Shown: piece by piece, positions 16,433 through 24,825 of the stretch | Layout of the letters: every line of letters begins with the position of its first letter | How positions within the stretch are numbered: the stretch's first letter is position 1 | Source of the DNA: Cupriavidus sp. IDO | GTDB taxonomy: Bacteria > Pseudomonadota > Gammaproteobacteria > Burkholderiales > Burkholderiaceae | Assembly: GCF_000812465.1 (NCBI RefSeq) | Contig: NZ_JWMA01000160.1 | Coordinates: 1 to 64,000, forward strand | Length of the DNA stretch: 64,000 nucleotides | Direction of reading: 5' to 3' | Made by a program: the position numbers and the translations under genes | Notes under the pieces: model-generated | Seen by the model: the letters and a program-made list of their open reading frames with translations, nothing else | What the model was told of the DNA's origin: nothing | Database searches by the model: none

Positions 16433-16780
16433 ATGCGTTCGTTCAAACTCGAAGCCCCAGGCCCGGTCACCCGCGGCTACGAAGAACTGCTGCTGCTCTC
16501 CGAGCAGATGCTGGAAGCGGCCCGCGCCGGTAACTGGGATGCGATGAGCGATCTGCAGCAGGTCTATGTCGCGGAAGTCGACCAGCTGCGCGCCCTCGGC
16601 CCGCAGCCGGTGCCCTCCACGCAGGAGCGCACGCGCCGCTACCGCCTGCTCGAGCGCATCCTTGCGCACGACGCAGCCATTCGCCAGATCATCATGCCGC
16701 AGATGTCGCAGCTCGAAGCCCTGCTGGGCAACTCCCGCCGCAGGCAGGAACTCGGCCAGGCCTACGGCGTGGCAATCTGA
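16433..16780 (+). CDS. fliT: Flagellar protein FliT
   Basis: 115 aa, mainly helical. It begins MRSFKLEAPG and contains YEELLLLSEQMLEAARAGNW, the FliT-like pattern, with a C-terminal DAAIRQIIMPQM segment. FliT is the export chaperone of FliD and, in enterics, an anti-FlhDC factor; the latter role is not known to apply here. It starts directly after fliS. Weak sequence conservation in the family means the call leans partly on position after fliS. Confidence 0.85.
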   Translation: MRSFKLEAPGPVTRGYEELLLLSEQMLEAARAGNWDAMSDLQQVYVAEVDQLRALGPQPVPSTQERTRRYRLLERILAHDAAIRQIIMPQMSQLEALLGNSRRRQELGQAYGVAI

Positions 16781-16912
16781 ACCCGGGGGCGATGGCGATG
16801 CCTGCATGCATGTCTCGCCCTGCGTCCGGCGTCCGGCATCCGCCTGCTTCCTGACCGCTGACAGCCGGCCACGCCACCGCGACCGCGACCCTACGTCTTA
16901 CTGGCTTGCACC

Positions 16913-18250
16913 ATGACCGGCCTGCTCCTGCCTCCCGACGCCTCACTGACACCGCGTCCCGATACGCAGACGCTGCGGCCGACCCTTTCGGTCAACAAGC
17001 TTGCCGCGCTGCTGCCGGCGCCCGACGTCACCCAGACCAACTCACGCAACGCCGGTCAGGCCGGCAATGCTGCAATCCAGGGACGCCAGGCGCAGGAAGC
17101 CAGCGGTGCGCTCAATGGCAGCGGCCTGGTCACCACCACTTCGACACGTGAAACCCTGAGCTTTGCCGCGCGCACGATCCTCGATCTTCTCGGCCAGGCA
17201 GCGGACAGCGCCCCGCGCGCGACCGCGACGCTGATGCCGGCGCCGCCGACGCCGACCACGGCCGCCGCGCTGCCGGCCGCCCTTGCAGGTCTGGTGGACC
17301 ATAGTGGCCTGTTCTACGAGTCGCACCTGGCTGAGTGGGTCAATGGGGCGCGCACGCTGACGGAAGTCCGCAAGGAGCCGCAGGCATCGCTGGGCATGCC
17401 CGCGCCGGACGGCGAACCGGATGAAGCGACGGGCCGGCCCGTCGCGCTGCTTCCCGCCCCCGCTGCCAGGCCAGGCGCCGCGGCAAATCCCCCCTCTGGC
17501 CCCGCCGCAGGCGATGCCGCCGACAGCCCTGCTGACACTCTTGCGCAGGCGCTTGCCGCCCGGACGGCACCGCGCGATCCGCTGAGCGAGGCGGCATCTG
17601 GCCGCGTGGCGGCTTACCGTGCCGCGTCAGCGCAGACCGAAGTTGGGCCGGCCGACCACGCGCTGCCGGTGCCGCGCACCCTGTCCCCCGGACCGCACAC
17701 CGGCACCGGCCCTGCGGCAACCCCGCAGCAGGGCGCATTGCTCTACGAAGCCATGGCCCGCGCAGGCGACGCGCCCCAACCTGCCGCCCGCCTGCCGGAG
17801 CATGTGTACGACAGCCTGAACAATCCGCCGGCCAGCGCGACACCTGCCGGCCCCGCCGTGCATCCCGGCGCCGAAGGGCTGGTCCGCCAGCAGCTCGAGC
17901 TGCTCGCCACCCAGCAGTTCCGTTGGGCCGGCGAAGCGTGGCCCGGCACCCATATGGCATGGGAGATCGCCCGCGACCACGTCGAAGCGGACGACGAAGC
18001 CGCCCGCGGCAGGCAAGGAGCCCAGACCTGGTCGACCCGCCTGTTGCTGGAGCTGCCCGAACTGGGGACGGTCGAGGCACGGCTTTCCCTGTCGCCCGGC
18101 GGGCTGGGGGCGCGGCTGGTTGCCGGCGCGTCCGAGGTTGCCAACCGCCTTGACGATGCCCGCGCCAGACTGCAGGAACGTCTCGCAGCCAATGGCATCG
18201 AGCTGGTGCAGTTCACAGCCGGCACCGGCACGCCAAGGCGGTCGCAATGA
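16913..18250 (+). CDS. FliK-like hook-length control domain protein (second copy)
   Basis: 445 aa. The first 300 residues are low-complexity and rich in Pro, Ala and Gly, as in hook-length rulers. The C-terminal part (about 360-440; LLLELPELGTVEARLSLSP, then AGASEVANRLDDARARLQERL) matches the FliK C-terminal domain that contacts FlhB. The true fliK is at 33199-34629, so this is a second ruler-like gene. Its stop overlaps the small FlhB-like gene by 4 bp, so the two products are made together and probably interact. It follows fliT after a 132-bp gap. Confidence 0.8.
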   Translation: MTGLLLPPDASLTPRPDTQTLRPTLSVNKLAALLPAPDVTQTNSRNAGQAGNAAIQGRQAQEASGALNGSGLVTTTSTRETLSFAARTILDLLGQAADSAPRATATLMPAPPTPTTAAALPAALAGLVDHSGLFYESHLAEWVNGARTLTEVRKEPQASLGMPAPDGEPDEATGRPVALLPAPAARPGAAANPPSGPAAGDAADSPADTLAQALAARTAPRDPLSEAASGRVAAYRAASAQTEVGPADHALPVPRTLSPGPHTGTGPAATPQQGALLYEAMARAGDAPQPAARLPEHVYDSLNNPPASATPAGPAVHPGAEGLVRQQLELLATQQFRWAGEAWPGTHMAWEIARDHVEADDEAARGRQGAQTWSTRLLLELPELGTVEARLSLSPGGLGARLVAGASEVANRLDDARARLQERLAANGIELVQFTAGTGTPRRSQ

Positions 18251-18543
18251 GCAACGCCGATCATTCTCGCGGCGCTGCGGTGGCGCTGACCTATGACAAG
18301 AAGGACAGCGCACCACGCGTTGTCGCCAAGGGCTACGGTGTGGTCGCGGATTCAATCATCGCGCGAGCGAAGGAGTCCGGCGTCTATGTGCACGACTCCC
18401 CCGCTCTGGTCAACCTGCTGATGCAGGTGGATATGGACTCTCATATTCCACCGCAACTCTACGTCGCGGTGGCAGAGTTGCTGGCGTGGCTCTACCAGCT
18501 GGAGCAGGAGAAGGCCGGCGACCCGCATTTCGGCCCGGCCTGA
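18247..18543 (+). CDS. Stand-alone FlhB C-terminal domain protein (FlhB2/YscU-C type)
   Basis: 98 aa. Almost the whole length matches the cytoplasmic C-terminal domain of FlhB: AVALTYD, APRVVAKGYGVVADSIIARA, VYVHDSPALVNLLMQVDMD and IPPQLYVAVAELLAWLYQLE. It lacks the membrane segments and the NPTH self-cleavage site. It should be a soluble protein at the export gate. It overlaps the FliK-like gene by 4 bp; the pair suggests an accessory substrate-specificity switch (inference). FlhB2-like proteins of this form are known in other flagellated bacteria, with modest effects on hook length. Confidence 0.85.
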   Translation: MSNADHSRGAAVALTYDKKDSAPRVVAKGYGVVADSIIARAKESGVYVHDSPALVNLLMQVDMDSHIPPQLYVAVAELLAWLYQLEQEKAGDPHFGPA

Positions 18544-18582
18544 TCCGCTGACAATCGCTGGCGGACAGACAACGCATTCACC

Positions 18583-19236
18583 ATGACTACCACCACTGCC
18601 GCGACACGCAGGAAGCCCCTACTCGAAGCCCTGACCTGGAAATTCTTCGACTTTGAAGACTATCTGTTCGAGAAGCGGCATGGACTCGATCTCGGCGGCA
18701 TCATTGCGGCCAATGATCTGATGGACAGCGACTGTCTTCCCGTCGCCCATGCATCGGCGTACCACGCGGTCTGGTGCAGGAACCTGCGCGAGCTGTTTGC
18801 CGAGGCCGGGCGCACGGGCGAGACCTTCGACAACTTCATCGATCTCGGCTCGGGAAAGGGCAAGGCCTGCTTCTACGCGCACACCCGCCGGCCGTTCAGG
18901 AAGATTGTCGGCGTCGAGCTGTCTGACAGACTGAACGCCATCGCCAACGGCAACCTGGAGAAGTTCCGCTCGGGGAGCGCATCCAATATCTCGTTCACCA
19001 ACACCGACGCCACCGAGTTCGAACTGCCCGATGCGCGCAACCTGATCTTCATGTTCAACCCGTTCGATGACGTGATCCTGCGCAAGTTCGTCTCGCGGAA
19101 CCTGGAGCACTTCAGGAAAGGGAAGTCAATGATCGCCTATGCAAACGACGTGCACCGGGCAACGCTGGAAGATTTCGGCTTTACCGCCGTGTTCCGGAAC
19201 CCGCAGCGCAAGCTCTCGCTCCATCGCCACCCGTAA
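18583..19236 (+). CDS. Class I SAM-dependent methyltransferase
   Basis: 217 aa. The SAM-binding motif I is FIDLGSGKGKACFYA (about residues 86-100), with an acidic loop VGVELSD following and NPFD after strand 4 (about 150). This is a Rossmann-fold methyltransferase. The substrate is not evident. It is 39 bp downstream of the flhB-like gene and converges on the sugar operon (18 bp from the aminotransferase stop), which suggests a role in modifying the flagellar sugar, for example an N- or O-methyl group (inference). No signal peptide or membrane segment. Confidence 0.75.
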   Translation: MTTTTAATRRKPLLEALTWKFFDFEDYLFEKRHGLDLGGIIAANDLMDSDCLPVAHASAYHAVWCRNLRELFAEAGRTGETFDNFIDLGSGKGKACFYAHTRRPFRKIVGVELSDRLNAIANGNLEKFRSGSASNISFTNTDATEFELPDARNLIFMFNPFDDVILRKFVSRNLEHFRKGKSMIAYANDVHRATLEDFGFTAVFRNPQRKLSLHRHP

Positions 19237-19254
19237 GCCGGGCAATCCGGCCGT

Positions 19255-20400
19255 TCAAGCCGGCATGACCGTCGGCACACTTTCCCTCAGCATCGCCCGC
19301 ACCGCAGCGCCTACCCGCGCGACGTCGGCGCACTCCAGGTTCAGGCCCGACGGCAGATTCACCCCGTGTGCTCCCACGGCGTAGGAAACGGTGTTGCGCG
19401 CGCGCGCCGCACGCGCCATCGGGGTTGCGGAATAGGCATCGAGACTGCTCAGCGGACTGAAGAACGGCCGGGAATCGATCCCCTGCTCGCTTAGCGCCCG
19501 GATCACGCCGGCCTTTCCCCCCAGCCGTTCGGGCAGGATCACAGTCACCATCCAATAGGAGTTGTGCACCGCCCGCGCTTCATGGTTCAGCACGATCCCG
19601 TCGCAGTCGCCAAGCTCTTCCCGATACCAGCCGAAGATCTCGCGCTTGCGCTCCACGAGTGCGTCGATGCGCTCGATCTGTGCCAGCCCCAGCGCGGCCT
19701 GGAGGCTGCTCATCTTGTACTTGTAGCCCACCTCGGCATTCTGGAACATGGTGTCACCCGGGCGGCGGCCGTGATCGCGCAGAACCATCACGCGGCGATA
19801 AATCGCTTCATCATCGGTAATGAGCATGCCGCCTTCGCCCGTGGTCAGCGTCTTGGAGCCGTGGAAACTGAAGGTTCCGGTGACGCCAAGGGTACCGGCC
19901 GCGCGACCGCGGTAGCGCGAGCCCGCGGCTTCGGCCGCGTCCTCGATGATGGCGATCCCGTGCCGGCCCGCGATTTCGGCCAGCGCGCTGTAGTCCGGCA
20001 TGTTGCCGTACAGGTCGACGGCAATCACGGCCTTGGTGCGAGGCGTGATGCAGGCGGCAAAGGACTGCGGCGACAGGCACCAGTTGTCGGGATCGATGTC
20101 GGCAAACACCGGTGTGGCGCCCACATAGCTGACCGGCGCCGCGCTGGCGATCCACGTGCAGTCGGGAACGATCACCTCGTCGCCCGGACCGATGCCCAGC
20201 GCGAGCAACGACAGGTGCAGCGCCGAGGTGCACGACGGCAGCGATACCGCATGGCGAACGCCATGGTACTCCGCGAACGCACGCTCGAAGCGGTCGTTAT
20301 AGACGTTGGCGTTGGCGTACCAGGCGTTGGCCACGGCGTCCGTGACATAAGCAATCTCCTTCTCGGTGATCGAAGGACCAGAGACCGGAATGCGCTTCAT
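19255..20400 (-). CDS. DegT/DnrJ/EryC1/StrS family sugar aminotransferase
   Basis: 381 aa from the ATG at 20400. It is a PLP-dependent fold-type I enzyme that aminates keto sugars bound to a nucleotide. The N-terminus KRIPVSGPSITEKEIAYV, the SLPSCTSALHLSLLALGI segment (about 55-75), the EDAAEAAGS motif (about 155-165) and the PLP lysine in FSFHGSKTLTTGEGGM (about 184-199) are all present. In the operon context it would aminate a 4- or 3-keto-6-deoxy sugar made by RfbG. It is the last gene of the operon that begins at 27056. The upstream in-frame extension to 20484 lacks a good start. Confidence 0.92.
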   Translation of the reverse strand: MKRIPVSGPSITEKEIAYVTDAVANAWYANANVYNDRFERAFAEYHGVRHAVSLPSCTSALHLSLLALGIGPGDEVIVPDCTWIASAAPVSYVGATPVFADIDPDNWCLSPQSFAACITPRTKAVIAVDLYGNMPDYSALAEIAGRHGIAIIEDAAEAAGSRYRGRAAGTLGVTGTFSFHGSKTLTTGEGGMLITDDEAIYRRVMVLRDHGRRPGDTMFQNAEVGYKYKMSSLQAALGLAQIERIDALVERKREIFGWYREELGDCDGIVLNHEARAVHNSYWMVTVILPERLGGKAGVIRALSEQGIDSRPFFSPLSSLDAYSATPMARAARARNTVSYAVGAHGVNLPSGLNLECADVARVGAAVRAMLRESVPTVMPA

Positions 20401-20447
20401 GATGTAACTATCCGAGAATGCCCGGCCCGGATGGCCGGTTGGTTGGA

Positions 20448-21212
20448 TCAGGCAGCCGCACCGCTCGCGCATGCGCTGCGCCACGATATGGTGCCGGAGC
20501 AGATATGACGCACACCGTCGCGTCCGCAGTTGGCCACCAGGTCAAGCCCGGTGACATAGGGGGTAAAGTCGCCGTGGCGCTGGGAATAAGGGCTCAGCCG
20601 GTAGTCCATGTATTCCACCGCGATGCCGGCCCGCTCGAGCAGTTCGTGATCCAGGTACTGCTTCGCGCCATGCCCGGTCACGTAGCGTGTGGCGCCCAGC
20701 CGCTGGCATAGCGCAAAGACACGTTGGCTGCTGTGCCCGGCCGCGTCCAGCGCCGACGAATCCAGGAAGGCCCTGCCTGCATCGAGCCCGAAGTAGCGCG
20801 TCAGGGCCATGGTGGAGGCACGCGAGAGTTCCGACAGGTATCGCGCCGGCGCGGAGAACACGTCATCAACCAGCGCCAGCATGTCGTGCACATATGGCGC
20901 ACCCGCATAGGCATGGCGCAAGAGGTTGCGGCTTTTGCCTCGCCAGTCGGTGCGATCGTCCAGCTCCAGCCCGCCGATCAGGCTACCCAGGTGCCGGCCG
21001 CGCAACGGCACCGTCATCCAGCGCATGCCGTCCCGGGTCTTGACCTGCACCCGGCTGACACGGTTTGCCGGTCCGGTCGAGAACTGGGCGTCATCGTAGA
21101 AGACGTAGGTATCGCTCAGCCGGATCTGCTCCAGCATGCCGACCCACGGAAAGAGCATGGGTTGGGAGATAACCAGGCTGTGGTCCGCCTTCGGCACGTC
21201 AGGCACCCGCAT
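20448..21212 (-). CDS. WbqC family protein
   Basis: 254 aa. The N-terminus LVISQPMLFPWVGMLEQI, then DTYVFYDDAQFS and NRVSRVQVKT, are the WbqC-family signature. The C-terminal segment contains YVTGHGAKQYLD and IAVEYMDYRLSPYSQ. Members occur in O-antigen and flagellin sugar clusters, and some related proteins transfer acyl or amino-acid groups onto amino sugars; exact activity is unproven. Placed after the C-methyltransferase gene (14-bp overlap at 21199-21212) and before the aminotransferase. I chose the ATG at 21212. Confidence 0.85.
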   Translation of the reverse strand: MRVPDVPKADHSLVISQPMLFPWVGMLEQIRLSDTYVFYDDAQFSTGPANRVSRVQVKTRDGMRWMTVPLRGRHLGSLIGGLELDDRTDWRGKSRNLLRHAYAGAPYVHDMLALVDDVFSAPARYLSELSRASTMALTRYFGLDAGRAFLDSSALDAAGHSSQRVFALCQRLGATRYVTGHGAKQYLDHELLERAGIAVEYMDYRLSPYSQRHGDFTPYVTGLDLVANCGRDGVRHICSGTISWRSACASGAAA

Positions 21213-22437
21213 GATCCAGCATCCTGATCTCCGGCACGGCCACCGCGAAGCGCCCGCCCCACTCGTGCACATAGCGATGCTGGTCCCGCACCTCGTCCGC
21301 GATATTCCATGGCAGGATCAGCACGATGTCCGGCCGAGAGGCGCGCAGCTGCGTTGGCGCGACCACCGGAATGCGGCTGCCCGGCAGGTAGCGGCCCTGC
21401 TTGGACGGTGCCGCATCGCAGACGAACGGCAGCAGGTCCGGCCGCACGCCGGCGTAGTTGAGCAGCGTATTGCCCTTGGCTGCCGCGCCGTAGGCCGCCA
21501 CGCGGCGCCCCGCGCGCTTCTGCCCGATCAGGAACGTGACAAGCGCATCCTTGACGGCATCCGCGCGTGCCTGGAAGTCCAGGTAGGTCGAGACCCGGCG
21601 CAAGCCGAAGGTTTCCTCCGCCTGAAGCAGCGTCTTCACCGCGGCGCTGGGCGCGCGCGCGTCATCGGCGTGGCCGCCATAGACGCGCAGGCTGCCGCCA
21701 TGGGTCGTCAGCGTGTCGACATCCAGCACCCGCAGCCCTGCGGACGCAAAGATCCGCTGCACCGTATCCAGCGATAGATACGAGAAGTGCTCGTGGTAGA
21801 CGGTGTCGAATTGGGTCTGTGCGATCAGCTGCATCAGGTGGGGGAATTCCAGCGTGATCGTACCGCCCGGCTTCAGCGCAGCCTTGAGCCCACGCGTGAA
21901 GTCATTGATGTCCGGCACATGCGCAAAGACGTTGTTGCCGGCGATAAGATCGGCCTGCCTGCCTTCCGACGCCAGCCGTTCGCCCAGCGCCTGCCCGAAG
22001 AACTCGCGCAGCGTCGGCACACCGATGGCTTCCGCGGCCTGCGCGGTGCTGGCCGTCGGCTCGATGCCCAGGCATGGAATGCCGGTGGCGACGAAGTTCT
22101 TCAGCAGGTAGCCGTCGTTGGAGGCCACTTCGATGACGAAGCTCTTCGGCCCCAGATCGAGGCGGCGCGCAATCTGGCTCGCGTAGGCCGCCGCATGGGC
22201 CAGCCAGGTCTGCGACGTCGACGAGAAGTACGCGTAGTCACGGCTGAACAGCTCGTCGGCGCGCGCGTAGTCTTCAGTCTGCACCAGCCAGCAGTGCGAG
22301 CACACATGCAGCCTGAGCGGGAAACAGGTCTCCGGCGCCCGCAGGTCGGCCGCTGTCAGATAAGCATTGGAAGGCGGCGCGGACCCCAGGTCCAGGAAGA
22401 CGTGGTCGAGCGCGGCATTGCAGTGACGGCAATTCAT
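21199..22437 (-). CDS. Sugar C-methyltransferase-type SAM enzyme
   Basis: 412 aa from the ATG at 22437, which overlaps the epimerase stop. Three parts are visible. An N-terminal zinc-ribbon (CRHC near residue 3 and CSHC near residue 42) precedes a SAM-binding Rossmann domain (VIEVASNDGYLLKNF, about 94-108; HVPDINDF and EFPHLMQLI later), and a C-terminal domain contains AAYGAAAKGNTLLNYAG (about 310-326). This three-part layout is that of the TylC3/NovU/EvaC enzymes that add a methyl carbon to C-3 or C-5 of keto sugars. Together with RfbF/RfbG it predicts a branched C-methyl sugar on CDP. The conserved catalytic YHEHFSYLS motif is present (about 210). Confidence 0.88.
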   Translation of the reverse strand: MNCRHCNAALDHVFLDLGSAPPSNAYLTAADLRAPETCFPLRLHVCSHCWLVQTEDYARADELFSRDYAYFSSTSQTWLAHAAAYASQIARRLDLGPKSFVIEVASNDGYLLKNFVATGIPCLGIEPTASTAQAAEAIGVPTLREFFGQALGERLASEGRQADLIAGNNVFAHVPDINDFTRGLKAALKPGGTITLEFPHLMQLIAQTQFDTVYHEHFSYLSLDTVQRIFASAGLRVLDVDTLTTHGGSLRVYGGHADDARAPSAAVKTLLQAEETFGLRRVSTYLDFQARADAVKDALVTFLIGQKRAGRRVAAYGAAAKGNTLLNYAGVRPDLLPFVCDAAPSKQGRYLPGSRIPVVAPTQLRASRPDIVLILPWNIADEVRDQHRYVHEWGGRFAVAVPEIRMLDHAGA

Positions 22438-22985
22438 GGATGGAGACCGGCAAAGCCGGCACTGAGAAGCGGATGGGAACGGTCGCGTGCCGAAATATCG
22501 GTCACGGGCAGCGGCCAGCGGATCCCAAGCGCGGGATCGTCGTGGCGTACCCCGCCTTCGGCCTGCGGCGTATAGGGTGCGGTATGCAGATACAGCAGCT
22601 CGCTGTCGGCGTCGAGCACCTGGAACCCGTGCGCGCAGCCTTCCGGAATCAGGACCATGCTGGCATTGCCGGGGCTCAGCTCTTCGGCATGCCACTGCAG
22701 GAAGGTCGGCGATCCTGCGCGCAGATCCACCATCACGTCCCAGACCCGGCCACGCAGGCAACGCACCAGTTTCATCTCGGCATGCGGCGCATGCTGGAAA
22801 TGCAGCCCGCGCACCGCACCGGCTTCACGCGTGCACGAGTGGTTGGCCTGCATCACGCGGCGCGGGCCCAGCAGCTCGGCAAGCGCATCCACGCAGAAGA
22901 GCCGCGCGAACGCGCCGCGATGGTCCGCAACGGGCTCGCCCTGGACCAGCGCTGCACCGGGGATGGCAAGCGGAGCCAGCTTCAT
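22434..22985 (-). CDS. dTDP-4-dehydrorhamnose 3,5-epimerase-like protein
   Basis: 183 aa, a cupin-fold RmlC-family enzyme. HRGAFARLFC (about 24-33), NHSCTREAGAVRGLHFQ (about 48-64), RGRVWDVMVDLR (about 78-89) and the GCAHGFQVLD segment (about 120-129) cover the known active-site regions, including the catalytic histidine in LHFQ. In this operon it would epimerise a CDP-4-keto-6-deoxy sugar, not the dTDP sugar of RmlC (inference). Overlaps rfbG by 4 bp and the methyltransferase start by 4 bp. Confidence 0.88.
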   Translation of the reverse strand: MKLAPLAIPGAALVQGEPVADHRGAFARLFCVDALAELLGPRRVMQANHSCTREAGAVRGLHFQHAPHAEMKLVRCLRGRVWDVMVDLRAGSPTFLQWHAEELSPGNASMVLIPEGCAHGFQVLDADSELLYLHTAPYTPQAEGGVRHDDPALGIRWPLPVTDISARDRSHPLLSAGFAGLHP

Positions 22986-24073
22986 GCGGCCACCCAGTTC
23001 ACGCCGGCCGCGGCCGCGTCCGCGATGTATGCATCCAGCTGCCGGCGCGTCGGCGCGCCACCGTCAGCCTGTTCGCGATACCACGCAGCGGTCGCGGCGA
23101 GCGCCTGCCCGAGGTTCCAGGCGGGCTGCCAGCCAAGCCTTGACCTGGCCAGAGAGCTGTCGAGATACAGCAGTTTGGCTTCGTGTGGTTGCGGTGCATC
23201 GGACACACGCCATGCCAGCGCCGGCCAGTGCCCTTGCATCTGGGCAAGCACGGCCTCGACACTGCGGTTGTCCTGCGCGGCCGGCCCGAAGTTCCAGGCG
23301 GCGGCGCAGCTATGGTCGCCTTCCAGCAGCCGCTGTCCCAGCAGCAGGTAGCCGGCCAGGCAATCGAGCACGTGCTGCCACGGCCGCGTGGCATGGGGCG
23401 AACGGATCTCCAGCGTCTCGCCGCGGCTGCTGGCACGGACGAGGTCGGGGATCAGGCGGTCTTCCGACCAGTCGCCGCCGCCAAGCACGTTGCCGGCGCG
23501 GGCAGTCGCCAGCAGCGGCGCACCGTCTTGCGAGAAGAAGCCCTGGCGATAGCTGGCCGCGACCAGCTCAGCCGCCGCCTTGGATGCGCTATAGGGATCG
23601 TGGCCGCCCAGGCGGTCGCTCTCACGATAGCCCCAGGCCCACTCCTGGTTCGCATAGACTTTGTCGGTGGTGACCACCACCACTGCCCGCACGCAGCGAT
23701 GCCGCCGGCAGGCTTCCAGTACGTTGGCCGTCCCCATGACATTGGTCGACCAGCTCTCGAGCGGATCCCGGTAGGAGCGGCGCACCAGCGGCTGCGCCGC
23801 AAGATGGAACACGATCTCGGGCTGGCTCTGCGCCAGCGCGGCATCGAGCGCAGGCAGGTCGCGCACGTCGCCACGCAAGTCGGTGGCCGGCAGGTCCAGC
23901 AATTGCCAGTGGCTGGGGGTCGTGGCCGGAGCCAGGGCAAAGCCGGTCAGCGTCGCACCGAGCTGCACCAGCCACTGCGCCAGCCAGCTGCCCTTGAAAC
24001 CGGTATGGCCGGTGAGCAAGACGCGCCGGCCCTCATAGATATCGTCGAACTGCCTCACGTCCAGACTTTCCAT
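22982..24073 (-). CDS. rfbG: CDP-glucose 4,6-dehydratase
   Basis: 363 aa extended SDR enzyme. NAD-binding motif [17 protein letters not shown] at residues 20-36 is the RfbG-specific form of TGxxGxx[13 protein letters not shown] (about 132-143) and [10 protein letters not shown] (about 160-169, Tyr-x3-Lys) hold the catalytic residues. It converts CDP-glucose to CDP-4-keto-6-deoxyglucose, the second step after RfbF. Its ATG overlaps the rfbF stop region by 19 bp. The length is typical of the family. Confidence 0.94.
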   Translation of the reverse strand: MESLDVRQFDDIYEGRRVLLTGHTGFKGSWLAQWLVQLGATLTGFALAPATTPSHWQLLDLPATDLRGDVRDLPALDAALAQSQPEIVFHLAAQPLVRRSYRDPLESWSTNVMGTANVLEACRRHRCVRAVVVVTTDKVYANQEWAWGYRESDRLGGHDPYSASKAAAELVAASYRQGFFSQDGAPLLATARAGNVLGGGDWSEDRLIPDLVRASSRGETLEIRSPHATRPWQHVLDCLAGYLLLGQRLLEGDHSCAAAWNFGPAAQDNRSVEAVLAQMQGHWPALAWRVSDAPQPHEAKLLYLDSSLARSRLGWQPAWNLGQALAATAAWYREQADGGAPTRRQLDAYIADAAAAGVNWVAA

Positions 24074-24825
24074 GGCGGGTTGCCGCCAGCCCAGAGTTGC
24101 TCCAGGTGGTTCTTGTCGCGCAGGGTATCCATCGCCTGCCAGAAGCCCTTGTGCATGAATGCCTGCAGGATGCCCTGTTCGGCGAGCTGGCTCATCGGCT
24201 CGTCCTCCCAGATGGTAGTGTCGTCGCTCACCAGGTCGATCACGGAAGGTTCCAGCACGAAGAAGCCCGCATTGATCCAGTTGCCATCCCCGGCCGGCTT
24301 CTCCTGGAAGCGATCGACCGAAGTGCCTTCGATTTTCAGCGACCCATAACGTCCCGGCGGCTGGATCGCCGTAACCGTGGCCGGCTTGCCGTGCGCGAGG
24401 TGGAAGTCGAGCAGCGCCCGGATATTGATATCAGATACGCCGTCGCCATACGTAAAGCAGAACGACTCTTCCTCCAGGTACTCTCGCACGCGCTTCATGC
24501 GACCGCCGGTCATGGTGTGCTCGCCCGTATCGACAAGCGTGACCCGCCATGGCTCGGCGTGGCGCTGGTGGACTTCCATGCGGTTGTGCTTCAGGTCGAA
24601 GGTCACGTCCGACATATGCAGGAAGTAGTTGGCGAAGTACTCCTTGACGACATAGCCCTTGTAGCCCAGGCAGATCACGAAGTCATTGATCCCGTAGTGG
24701 GAGTAGGTCTTCATGATGTGCCACAGGACCGGCTTGCCTCCGATCTCGATCATGGGCTTGGGACGCAGGTGCGATTCCTCGGAGATACGGGTCCCGAGGC
24801 CGCCAGCCAGGATTACTGCCTTCAT
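24055..24825 (-). CDS. rfbF: Glucose-1-phosphate cytidylyltransferase
   Basis: 256 aa, the expected length. [17 protein letters not shown] (2-18) is the nucleotide-binding signature of sugar nucleotidyltransferases, [17 protein letters not shown] (about 21-37) the conserved RfbF segment, and TYGDGVSDI (about 125-133) the metal-binding region. It makes CDP-glucose from CTP and glucose 1-phosphate, committing the pathway to CDP sugars rather than dTDP or UDP. It overlaps the glycosyltransferase gene by 4 bp and rfbG by 19 bp. Confidence 0.95.
   Translation of the reverse strand: MKAVILAGGLGTRISEESHLRPKPMIEIGGKPVLWHIMKTYSHYGINDFVICLGYKGYVVKEYFANYFLHMSDVTFDLKHNRMEVHQRHAEPWRVTLVDTGEHTMTGGRMKRVREYLEEESFCFTYGDGVSDINIRALLDFHLAHGKPATVTAIQPPGRYGSLKIEGTSVDRFQEKPAGDGNWINAGFFVLEPSVIDLVSDDTTIWEDEPMSQLAEQGILQAFMHKGFWQAMDTLRDKNHLEQLWAGGNPPWKVWT

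Noticed and set aside
18247-18543. Truncated flhB pseudogene
   Set aside because: The start is precise, overlaps the upstream stop by 4 bp, and the whole domain is intact; stand-alone FlhB tails are a known gene type.
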